DNA of 64,000 bases, taken from assembly GCF_003333265.1 (NCBI RefSeq), contig NZ_QOLB01000029.1, positions 1-64,000 on the forward strand, written 5' to 3'. Numbering within the stretch: the stretch's first letter is position 1; each line of letters opens with the position of its first letter. A program made the translations under genes and the position numbers. Below are positions 1-8,207 of this stretch, in pieces. The notes under the pieces were generated by a model that had not been told where the DNA came from, did no database searches, and saw only the letters and a program-made list of their open reading frames with translations. This stretch comes from Candidatus Halocynthiibacter alkanivorans (GTDB taxonomy: Bacteria; Pseudomonadota; Alphaproteobacteria; Rhodobacterales; Rhodobacteraceae).

Positions 1-326
<326 letters not shown>

Positions 327-1280
327 AAATGTGTTACCACATAACCTTGACGTTCGAACCTCTGCACATCGTCTCCCCCTGCAAAGAGAGAGACACATTT
401 CTGTTTAACATGCTTCAGTTAACAAAGTTAACAAAAGCCGCCAAACAGTGAAGCTGTTAATCACATCATCGACCCGAAAGCCTAGTGACCAGATATGCAG
501 TAGTTTGTTCATCGATTGAACCAAACCGCCCACATATCTCTTCAGATATTAAATTTTCAAAAAACACCGGGTTTAACGCGTCCGGATTGCCCTTCTAAAA
601 GGTCTCTCCGGCTTTATCAAGCCCTTTCTTCCCTCCGGCCTCCTGAAACCGCTTTGCAGCTTGTTTCGGTGTGGCCCTCAGTGCCCCGTCAGCGCCTCCG
701 TTTCCGTGTCGCCCTGCCGGTGAAGCGGGTTTTAGGGTGAGTGGCCCGGAGCCGCAAGCGCCTTTTTCAGCTTTCTTGATTTCGCCGGGTAATTTCACCG
801 CCGGCGGCCAGACAATCCGGGCAATTCACCCATATTAATAAGGGAATACAGCAAGTTTTCTGTCCAGGGAAAAACTTTGAAAGGCGTCAGATTGTGCTGG
901 GTTCCGCGGCTTGGCACCCGTCCTGTCCCCGTTAAATTCACCCCGTCCTGTGGATAAGGCTGTGCAAAACCCTGTGGGCAATCGCGCAGCGCCATTTCCG
1001 AGGCGCCGCGGTCGGGGAAATGCATGGAATCGGCGGTGGGCGAGTCAGATTTTGCGCAGAATCATCCTTCGCAGCGGCTGAGTCGGCGACCGCCGGCCGG
1101 ATTCGCCCGGGCTCCGTCTGCAGGGCGGGCAAAATGCGACTCATTCATGGACGGACGCCCTGGACCGCCTGCACCACCCGCAGGACCTCCTGATCCATAC
1201 CTGCACCCTCTCCATATGCCGCCGCCCTGCCTGTCCGCACGCTGCCGCTGTCATCGGCCCCGCTCAGGCGGCCGCCGCGG
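327..1280. other. rRNA leader and upstream region, no convincing protein gene
   Basis: About 950 bases separate the 16S 5' end from the Lrp-family gene. This must hold the promoter and leader of the reverse-strand rRNA operon. I could not place a -35/-10 pair with confidence. The short open frames here overlap each other and look like nothing I recognise. Three DnaA-box-like 9-mers lie at 949-981 and are listed separately. Confidence 0.6.
949..981 (-). promoter_or_regulatory. Cluster of DnaA-box-like 9-mers
   Basis: TGTGGATAA (949-957, a perfect reverse-strand TTATCCACA) and TGTGCAAAA (961-969, fits TTWTNCACA) are followed by TGTGGGCAA (973-981, imperfect). They start exactly 12 bp apart and share one orientation. 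DnaA is known to bind such boxes at origins and at some promoters. Their position about 620 bp upstream of the 16S gene suggests possible DnaA control. No gidA, dnaA or hemE neighbour supports an origin. Confidence 0.35.
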
Positions 1281-1775
1281 CTACAGAGCGTTTTCCTTCA
1301 CCGCCTCCATTGAGACATGGGTGGAGCTGCTCGCCACATGGGGCAGCGCCGACACCACCTCGCCAAGCACCGCCCGGTAGGCTTTGATGTCGCGGGTGCG
1401 CACCTTGAGCAGGTAATCAAACGCACCGGCAATCATATGGCACTGCTCGATCTCAGGCACCTGTCGCACGGCAGCATTAAACGCCTGCAGCGCCGCCTCG
1501 GTGGTGTCCTTCAGCCGCACCTCGACAAAGGCGATGTGGTCCAGCCCCAGCTTCGCCGGGTCCAGCACCGCGCGGAAGCCCTGAATATAGCCCTCCGCCT
1601 GTAACTTTTGCAGCCGCACGCCGCAGGGGCTTTTGGACAGGCCGACCTGCCGCGCCAGATCTGCAACGGTAATACGCCCGTCCAAAGCCAGAATGCGCAG
1701 AATTTTCCGATCATATCCGTCCAATCGACCGTCTTCACGTATTTGGATCGACTTATCGCCCTCATTTGCCATCAC
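1281..1775 (-). CDS. putR: Lrp/AsnC-family regulator, probable proline-dependent activator of putA
   Basis: A 164-residue Lrp/AsnC-type transcription factor. The N-terminal winged HTH (about residues 18-75, with LDGYDRKILRILALDGRIT and a recognition helix around VGLSKSPCGVRLQKL) is followed by the RAM/AsnC ligand-binding domain (about 80-155). It is transcribed away from putA across a 99-bp gap. In Rhodobacterales and other alphaproteobacteria this is the place of PutR, which activates putA when proline is present. Start choice: GTG at 1775 and ATG at 1772 are adjacent, so the N-terminus differs by only one residue. The role is inferred from family and position. Confidence 0.9.
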   Translation of the reverse strand: MMANEGDKSIQIREDGRLDGYDRKILRILALDGRITVADLARQVGLSKSPCGVRLQKLQAEGYIQGFRAVLDPAKLGLDHIAFVEVRLKDTTEAALQAFNAAVRQVPEIEQCHMIAGAFDYLLKVRTRDIKAYRAVLGEVVSALPHVASSSTHVSMEAVKENAL

Positions 1776-1874
1776 TTCCGATCCCTTCGATCTGCTTTAC
1801 CGCAACAATAGGGAAACTGGCCTGATACGAAAGTGCTATATTAGGGGCAACACCATCTGATTGAGGCTCCTCCC
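1776..1874. promoter_or_regulatory. putR-putA divergent promoter region
   Basis: This 99-bp gap separates the divergent starts of putR and putA, so both promoters and any PutR site must be here. A TATATT hexamer near 1840 could be the putA -10 box. No strong -35 box is evident, as expected for an activator-dependent promoter. The exact sites are inferred. Confidence 0.45.
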
Positions 1875-4800
1875 ATGACCAAACTCCCCTCCCTGCGCTC
1901 CGCCATTGCCGCATCCCACCTGGCCGCCGAAACCCCGCTGCTGGACAGCTTGCGCGCCAGCAGTGGCATCGGCCTGGCCACACGTCAGGCCAGTGTGACA
2001 CGCGCTGCCGACCTGGTCACACAGATCCGCACCGGCTCCAAAACCGGGATGATGGAGGTGTTTCTGGCGGAATACGGGTTGTCGACCGATGAAGGGGTGG
2101 CGCTGATGTGCCTTGCTGAAGCGCTGTTGCGGGTGCCCGATGCCGATACCATTGATGAGTTGATTGAGGATAAGATCGCGCCCTCTTCCTGGGGCGAACA
2201 TCTGGGCAAGTCCTCCTCCACCCTGGTGAACGCTTCGACCTGGGCGTTGATGCTGACGGGAAAAGTGCTGCGCGAAGGCGAGACCCGCGGCGTGGCCCAT
2301 ACGCTGCACAGTGCCATCAAACGGCTGGGGGAACCGGTGATCCGCACCGCAGTGGGCCGCGCGATGAAGGAGCTGGGGCACCAGTTTGTGCTGGGCCGCG
2401 ACATCCGGGAAGCGGTGAAACGGGGCAAAGGCAAAGCCAGATCCGGGTTCACCTTCTCTTATGACATGCTGGGGGAAGCGGCGCTGACCCGCGCCGATGC
2501 TGAAAAATACAATCTGGCTTATGAGAACGCCATCGCGGAACTGGCCGGGGAATGCCGCTCAGACGACATCCGCGAAAACCCCGGCATTTCGATCAAGCTG
2601 TCAGCGCTGCACCCGCGTTATGAGCTGGCGCAGCGCCACCGGGTGATGGCAGAGCTGGTGCCCACCACGCTGAAACTGTGCCAGCAGGCCAAAGCTGCGG
2701 GCATGGGGTTGAACATTGACGCGGAAGAGGCCGACCGGCTCGACCTGTCGCTGGATATTATTGAGGCAGTGCTGTCCCATCCCTCACTTGAAGGCTGGCA
2801 CGGGTTTGGGGTGGTGGTTCAGGCCTATGGCAAACGCGCGCCCGCGGTCATCGACTGGCTGCACGCGCTGACGGCAAAGCTGGACCGGAAGATCATGCTG
2901 CGGCTGGTGAAGGGGGCCTATTGGGACACGGAGATCAAGCTGGCGCAGGTTGAAGGGCTGAAAGGCTTTCCGGTCTACACCCGCAAAGTGGCGACCGACG
3001 TGGCTTATATCTGTTGCGCGGCAAAGCTGCTGGGCATGACGGATCGCATCTACCCGCAGTTCGCCACCCACAACGCCCATACTGTTGCGGCGATCCTGGA
3101 GCTGGCGACCGATCCGTCCGCATATGAATTCCAGCGCCTGCACGGCATGGGCGAGGCGCTGCATGATATTGTGCTGGAGTCGGAGAAAACCCGCTGCCGG
3201 ATCTATGCGCCTGTGGGGGCGCACCGGGATCTGCTGGCCTATCTGGTGCGCCGGCTGCTGGAAAACGGCGCCAACAGTTCTTTTGTGAACCAGATCGTCG
3301 ATGAAAACGTCGCGCCCGCGCTGGTGGCCGCCGACCCGTTCGCCGCGCTGGATCATGCCGGGGACAACAGCGCGGTGATCCCGCCGTCGCAGTTGTTTGC
3401 CCCCGAACGCAGCAATGCCATCGGCTGGGATCTGCGCTGTGACGAAGCCCTGGACGCAATCGCGACCGCGCGCAGCCCCTTTGCCGGCAGCAGCCATCAG
3501 GGCCCCAACGCCTCCGGAGCCAGCCATCCGGTGGAAAACCCTGCTGATCCCGACGACGTGCCAGGCCATCAGACCTATTCCACACCAGAAGACGTCAGCG
3601 CTGCGCTGGAGCGCGCCGCGCCCTGGAAGGAGGACGCCGGAACACGCGCCACCACTCTGGAGCGTGCCGCTGATCTCTATGAGGACCATTTCGGCGAGCT
3701 GTTTGCCCTGATGGCGCGGGAAGCCGGTAAAACCCAGGCGGACGCGGTCGGGGAGCTGCGCGAGGCGGTGGATTTCCTGCGCTATTACGCCAGCCGCATT
3801 GACGGGCTGAAAGATCCGGCGCTGGGTCTGGTCACCTGTATTTCACCGTGGAACTTCCCGCTGGCGATTTTCACCGGTCAGATTGCGGCGGCGCTGGCGG
3901 CGGGCAATGGTGTACTGGCGAAACCGGCGGAATCCACCACGCTCATTGCCACCCGGGCGGTTGAGTTGCTGCATGAGGCGGGCGTGCCCAAATCTGCGCT
4001 GCAGCTGATCCCGGGCCGTGGCTCGGTGGTCGGGGCGCAGCTGACATCAGATCCCCGCATTGGCGGCATCTGTTTCACCGGCTCCACCCAGACCGCGCAA
4101 CATATCAACCGCACCATGGCAGCGCACCTGGCCCCGGAGGCCCTGCTGATTGCGGAGACCGGCGGGCTGAACGCGATGATCGTTGATTCCACCGCGCTGC
4201 CGGAACAGGCGGTGCGGGACATCATCGCCTCGGCGTTCCAGTCCGCCGGCCAGCGCTGCTCGGCACTGCGCTGCCTCTATGTGCAGGAAGACATCGCCGA
4301 CAGCCTGCTGACCATGCTTTATGGTGCGATGGACGAGCTGACACTCGGCAACCCCTGGCACCTCACCACCGATGTGGGCCCGGTGATCGACGCAAAATCC
4401 CGCCGTGACATTCAGGCCTGGGTAGACAGCGCCAAAGCCGAGGGGCGGTTGCTGAAACAACTGGAGGTGCCGGCACGCGGGTATTTTGTCGGCCCGGCGG
4501 TGATCCGCGTCAATGGTATCCAGGATCTGACACGCGAGGTCTTTGGCCCGGTGCTGCATGTGGCGACCTTCCATTCCCGCGATCTGGGCCGGCTGGTTGA
4601 CGATATCAATGCCCGGGAGTTTGGCCTGACTTTTGGCATGCACTCGCGCATTGATGACCGGATCGAAGCGGTGACCTCCTCACTCAACGTCGGCAATATG
4701 TATATCAACCGAAACCAGATCGGTGCCATCGTCGGCAGCCAGCCTTTTGGCGGCGAAGGTCTGTCGGGCACCGGGCCCAAAGCGGGCGGGCCGTCTTATG

Positions 4801-5327
4801 TGCCAAGGTTCTGCGCTGCGGACCAACAACGCTCTGACATTCCCGCGGGCAATGCCGCGGATCCGGCCAAAGTGGAGGCCGCGCTGTTGGAAATCCGCGG
4901 CCCGCAGCGACAGCTCAGCCAGGTCGCTCTGCCCGGGCCGACCGGGGAGTCCAACCAGCTGTCGGAGTATGGGCGCGGCACGGTCTTGTGCCTTGGCCCG
5001 ACACTGGAAGACGCCAAGGCCCAGGCGCTGATCGCGGCAGCCTCCGGTTGCGTTGCACTGATGGTCGTGCCGGGAACAAACTCCGGCATTGACGGCACCC
5101 TGGATCGTGCCGCGCTGCGTGACATTGATGGTTTTGATCTGGTGGCGCTCTGGTCCGGTGCTGAAGATCAGGCGCTGGCGCGTCAGGCGCTGGCCGCACG
5201 GTCCGGTGCGCTGGTTGCCCTCGCCACCGCGCGTGATTTCAGCCGCTGGTGCCGTATTGAACGGCACATCTGTATCGACACCACTGCGGCGGGTGGCAAT
5301 GCGGCGCTTCTGGCCGAGGCCAGCTGA
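1875..5327 (+). CDS. putA: Bifunctional proline dehydrogenase / L-glutamate-gamma-semialdehyde dehydrogenase
   Basis: A 1150-residue PutA that oxidises proline to glutamate in two FAD- and NAD-dependent steps. The proline dehydrogenase barrel spans about 150-450 (KLSALHPRYE near 240, RLVKGAYWDTEIK near 341). The aldehyde dehydrogenase domain spans about 540-960: NAD-site CISPWNFPLAIF near 655, FTGSTQTA near 733, general-base Glu in AETGG near 760, nucleophile Cys in SAGQRCSALRC near 793. A C-terminal ALDH-like region follows. The N-terminal ribbon-helix-helix DNA-binding segment of long trifunctional PutA proteins is absent, consistent with control by the neighbouring Lrp-type PutR. Transcribed alone and followed by a hairpin. 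Confidence 0.97.
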   Translation: MTKLPSLRSAIAASHLAAETPLLDSLRASSGIGLATRQASVTRAADLVTQIRTGSKTGMMEVFLAEYGLSTDEGVALMCLAEALLRVPDADTIDELIEDKIAPSSWGEHLGKSSSTLVNASTWALMLTGKVLREGETRGVAHTLHSAIKRLGEPVIRTAVGRAMKELGHQFVLGRDIREAVKRGKGKARSGFTFSYDMLGEAALTRADAEKYNLAYENAIAELAGECRSDDIRENPGISIKLSALHPRYELAQRHRVMAELVPTTLKLCQQAKAAGMGLNIDAEEADRLDLSLDIIEAVLSHPSLEGWHGFGVVVQAYGKRAPAVIDWLHALTAKLDRKIMLRLVKGAYWDTEIKLAQVEGLKGFPVYTRKVATDVAYICCAAKLLGMTDRIYPQFATHNAHTVAAILELATDPSAYEFQRLHGMGEALHDIVLESEKTRCRIYAPVGAHRDLLAYLVRRLLENGANSSFVNQIVDENVAPALVAADPFAALDHAGDNSAVIPPSQLFAPERSNAIGWDLRCDEALDAIATARSPFAGSSHQGPNASGASHPVENPADPDDVPGHQTYSTPEDVSAALERAAPWKEDAGTRATTLERAADLYEDHFGELFALMAREAGKTQADAVGELREAVDFLRYYASRIDGLKDPALGLVTCISPWNFPLAIFTGQIAAALAAGNGVLAKPAESTTLIATRAVELLHEAGVPKSALQLIPGRGSVVGAQLTSDPRIGGICFTGSTQTAQHINRTMAAHLAPEALLIAETGGLNAMIVDSTALPEQAVRDIIASAFQSAGQRCSALRCLYVQEDIADSLLTMLYGAMDELTLGNPWHLTTDVGPVIDAKSRRDIQAWVDSAKAEGRLLKQLEVPARGYFVGPAVIRVNGIQDLTREVFGPVLHVATFHSRDLGRLVDDINAREFGLTFGMHSRIDDRIEAVTSSLNVGNMYINRNQIGAIVGSQPFGGEGLSGTGPKAGGPSYVPRFCAADQQRSDIPAGNAADPAKVEAALLEIRGPQRQLSQVALPGPTGESNQLSEYGRGTVLCLGPTLEDAKAQALIAAASGCVALMVVPGTNSGIDGTLDRAALRDIDGFDLVALWSGAEDQALARQALAARSGALVALATARDFSRWCRIERHICIDTTAAGGNAALLAEAS

Positions 5328-5362
5328 GGCCGCGCGCGCCATCACTCAGCGCAAAGTTAATA

Positions 5363-5390
5363 GCTGAAGCCCTGTTGCGGGGGCTTCAGC
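5363..5390 (+). terminator. Hairpin after putA, probable terminator
   Basis: A perfect 10-bp stem, GCTGAAGCCC / GGGCTTCAGC, has an 8-nt loop and lies 36 bp after the putA stop. No T-run follows, so termination strength is uncertain. The dyad is also suitable for the convergent gene that ends at 5478. Confidence 0.6.
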
Positions 5391-5477
5391 GCCCCTGCTC
5401 CCACAACCGGAGCCTGCAACCCGCAACCCGCGCCCGTAGCCAGACCCAACGGAGAGCGCTGCACCGGCCAGCCCGGG

Positions 5478-5822
5478 TCAGCTTGAGTTCCAGCGATTTT
5501 CATCAACCTCAATCAGATCTACCACGTCAGCGCGTGTTGCCATCATCACGCGGCTCAGATCCTCAAGGCCATGGCTGTCGGAAAAATCGAGAATATCTTC
5601 AATCACCGCCAGAACCCAGCGCACATTGGGCCGGGCGGGTTCCATTGAAACCACATTTGAGGCGCCGGCACCGTCGCTCCCGGCCTCCTGGCTCGTGCTG
5701 CAGGTTTGGAAAATCAAATCTGCCGCACTGTATAAATTGTCAACTTCCGCTTCACTGTCAGGATTTTGGTCACTGTCTGAACCTGGCTCAGCATCTTGTG
5801 TTTCCGCCTTGTGGTCTTGCAT
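5478..5822 (-). CDS. Small acidic hypothetical protein
   Basis: A 114-residue protein not recognised as a named family. The first 40 residues are acidic and low in complexity (D/E/S/Q-rich, probably disordered). The C-terminal half looks folded, with the stretch WVLAVIEDILDFSDSHG and a helical ending. A strong ribosome binding site (GGAGG, about 8 nt upstream) supports the start. It converges on putA. No signal peptide or membrane segment is seen. Confidence 0.65.
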   Translation of the reverse strand: MQDHKAETQDAEPGSDSDQNPDSEAEVDNLYSAADLIFQTCSTSQEAGSDGAGASNVVSMEPARPNVRWVLAVIEDILDFSDSHGLEDLSRVMMATRADVVDLIEVDENRWNSS

Positions 5823-6351
5823 AAATTACCTCCAATCGACGAAGGAAGCCGTCGCAATAAAGCCAAACCTGACCAAACCCATGCCAGGTTGCAAATGTCC
5901 CCAGTTTAAATCCGCCGCCAGGATACTGCGCTTTAATCACCACGCCAGGCGAGTTTCCCCGCGTCACGCCGACCTGTTTCAGCAGAACCCCCAGTATAGC
6001 AATGGTGCACCAATTTGAAAATAATCGATTTCAAGAAACCAATCTGGCGCCTGTTTACAGACCCGCGCCGGGATTCAGCTTAGATACATGCACGTTAAAT
6101 GTATCTTTATTCGGCGGAAAGCCGCCTGCCCAGCCAGGGTCCCTTATTATCTCCCGGGGCGATCGCCCCACGCAGCCTCTGTCCGCAATGCAAGTTTCCC
6201 GCGCCGCCGGAACGGGCGGGATCCGGGCCGGCGACTGACCGGCCTTGCAAAACCCGGATGCGATGATCAGAAACGACTCGACTCAGACGGGCAGGAACCG
6301 CCCGAACTAACGAAACCGGCATCCGACGATGGCACGCGCAGGAACTCAGTC
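5823..6351. other. Intergenic region without a convincing gene
   Basis: About 530 bases between two reverse-strand small genes. The open frames on both strands are short and overlapping and lack recognisable content. Presumably it holds the promoter of the gene starting at 5822. Confidence 0.5.
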
Positions 6352-6687
6352 TTAGTTATAGGTGAAAGTCCCGATCTCGCAGATATTGATATTTCGCTTG
6401 ATCAGCACATCCCCATCGTCAAACTCGGCCCGGAAGTCGAATTTGCAGTAACCGGTGCCATCGTCAAAATTAATGTTCACCGAAGCATTCGGCGGCAGCA
6501 CATCTGATCCCAGAATATCTTCCTGCCAGGAATTCGTGCCTTTGTTGGATCCGTAAAACCGCACGATCGTATAACTCGTGTCGTTTACAATGGTCACCCG
6601 CCGGTCAAGCGCCGCCGCCGGGAGAGATGAGCTCGCGACGACAGCAACAGCCGCCGCCAGTGTCAAAATCTGGCGTCTCAAAAACAT
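6352..6687 (-). CDS. Small exported protein of unknown function
   Basis: A 111-residue protein with a clear Sec signal peptide: basic MFLRRQ, a hydrophobic Ala/Val/Leu core, and a predicted cut after the PAAA stretch near residue 26. The mature part is rich in beta-type sequence (VTIVNDTSYTIVRFYGSN, then VLPPNASVNINFDDGTGYC). It has two Cys residues, in GYCKF and NICEI, that could form a periplasmic disulphide. I recall similar small secreted proteins in many alphaproteobacteria, none with a proven function. The ribosome binding site AGAGGA precedes the start at a good distance. Confidence 0.75.
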   Translation of the reverse strand: MFLRRQILTLAAAVAVVASSSLPAAALDRRVTIVNDTSYTIVRFYGSNKGTNSWQEDILGSDVLPPNASVNINFDDGTGYCKFDFRAEFDDGDVLIKRNINICEIGTFTYN

Positions 6688-6877
6688 AATTTATCCTCTT
6701 ACTAAACTACCCCTGTCTCACGTTAACACTTTCAAATTTATCTGTCAGCCTGTACGTTTGAACCTGCCTGAGGCCAGCACCTGCACCGCGCCAGTACCGC
6801 ACCATCGGCGCTTTTACCCCCCGCACGCCCTGCAGTTTTTCTCAGCCTGCGCCGCTCAACGCGACGCGCGCCCTGCT

Positions 6878-7447
6878 TCACCCCTCAAGCGCGGCTTTGC
6901 ACCAGGCAACAATTGCGTCGCATTCTTCCGGCTCAAGCTCCGTCATGTTGGCCGGGGGCATCGCGTTCGTCACCCCAGCCTGCAGGAAGATATCGCAGGC
7001 ACGAGCCGCGATCTGTTGCGCGCTTTCAAGCCGCGCCCCTTTGGGCGACACGGCGATCCCGTCCCGGCAGGGCTCTTTTGTAGGGCACATGGTACAGCGC
7101 TCCAGCACGATATCCTGCACCTCTTCCACCCCCCCCGGCACCGGCGAACCGCAAACCCGGCCCGGTAAGTTCAGCGCTGTCGGCATCCTCGGGATCCGCG
7201 GAAAAGAGCGGGGCCATCGACCGCGCGGCAATCGCAACAAACAGCGCCTCCGTCAGCCCCAGAAGCCGCCGCCGTGCATCTGCCATTCTTTGCCATGAAA
7301 ACGGGCGCCAGGGTCACTGGTCGGCCGCAGCCAGAGATCCGGCGCGATGAAATCGAGTAAGGAGCCGGTCCAGCCGAGGACGGTGATCACCTGTAACCAG
7401 CGCACGCCCGGTTGGGCCTGTTCCATAGTAAGGGCGCTTCCGATCAT
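6878..7447 (-). pseudogene. puuD: Decayed urate hydroxylase PuuD (N- and C-terminal pieces only)
   Basis: The pieces lie in three frames. The first (about 7447-7253) matches the PuuD N-terminus: PGVRWLQVITVLGWTGSLLD, then EWQMHGGGF, and a stop. The last (about 7130-6878) matches the C-terminal cytochrome c domain, ending with AMPPANMTELEPEE. The membrane helices between them are missing, so the roughly 400-residue protein is reduced to about 190 codons. The haem site reads CTMCP where CxxCH is expected, so the axial His is also lost. It is adjacent to uraH, the next enzyme in urate breakdown, as in intact roseobacter loci. Confidence 0.8.
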
Positions 7448-7450
7448 TGC

Positions 7451-7810
7451 TCAGCTGCCGCGGTAGGTGGAATATCCGAAAGGTGAAAGAAGCAGCGGTA
7501 CGTGATAATGGGATGTTGCATCATTCATCCCAAAGCGGATTGGGATCTGGTCAAGAAACAGCGGATCGCCCTGAGCCTGGCCGCTCCGGCGCAGATAATC
7601 GCCAGCGGCAAACACCAGCTCAAACTGACCGGTGACAAAATTCTCGACCGGCAGGATCGGGCTGTCGGTGCGACCGTCTTCATTGGTGACCGCCCGGGCA
7701 ACCATAATCCGTTCGCCCGCTTCAATCCGGTACAGGGTCACCATCAGGCCCTCGGCGGGAATGCCGCGGGCGGTGTCCAGAACATGTGTCGTCAAAAAAC
7801 CTTCGCTCAT
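7451..7810 (-). CDS. uraH: 5-hydroxyisourate hydrolase
   Basis: A 119-residue transthyretin-related hydrolase that opens 5-hydroxyisourate, the product of urate oxidation. The family N-terminus is visible (LTTHVLDTARGIPA, carrying an active-site His) and so is the invariant C-terminal YRGS. Length is normal for the family. I chose the ATG at 7810 because the conserved sequence begins right there; a longer upstream frame has no family similarity. The partner urate hydroxylase directly downstream is broken, so this enzyme may be left with a different substrate source. Confidence 0.93.
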   Translation of the reverse strand: MSEGFLTTHVLDTARGIPAEGLMVTLYRIEAGERIMVARAVTNEDGRTDSPILPVENFVTGQFELVFAAGDYLRRSGQAQGDPLFLDQIPIRFGMNDATSHYHVPLLLSPFGYSTYRGS

Positions 7811-8207
7811 AATACCACGCTTCTCTTTGCAAGCCGTCAAAAGACAACGCTGCCGAAATCTCTGCTTAAGCGCAATGAATTTTTCGCCGGGGCCCCGAAA
7901 GCCGGCGATTGATGAACGCTTTGCCCGTGCGGCGAACACCAAAGCGCCGGGCGCGCCCTGACCAACATTGCTGCATGTTTTTCAGGGCGAATATAGCCGC
8001 GCCTCCAGCCGCAAAGGACACGCCTGGCAGCACCTGCAGCAGCGCCGCGCCTGAAATCACCAAAGAGGCGATATTGGGTGTACTGCGCCCGATCCTGCCC
8101 GGAGGCTTCGATCCGGGCTGGGCTCAGCCAATTCAGGCGCAGACAGGATCAGGCGGCGCACAGTTGACGATCAGAATGACCCCGCGCGCTGCGGGGCCAT
8201 TTTTGAG
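7811..8207. other. Intergenic region without a convincing gene
   Basis: About 400 bases between hyuAB and uraH, both on the reverse strand. A short hydrophobic reverse-strand frame is present (about 7866-8063) but has no recognisable family and no good start. Confidence 0.45.

Noticed and set aside
949-981. Chromosomal replication origin at the DnaA-box cluster
   Set aside because: Only two good boxes, no AT-rich unwinding region of convincing size beside them and no origin-associated genes; kept only as a weak regulatory cluster.
1836-2452. Reverse-strand open frames of 150-180 codons inside putA
   Set aside because: They lie opposite a strongly conserved gene, have shadow-type composition and no family features.
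2784-3689. 301-codon reverse frame inside putA
   Set aside because: Antisense to the proline dehydrogenase core. GC-rich codon bias produces long antisense frames in such genomes.
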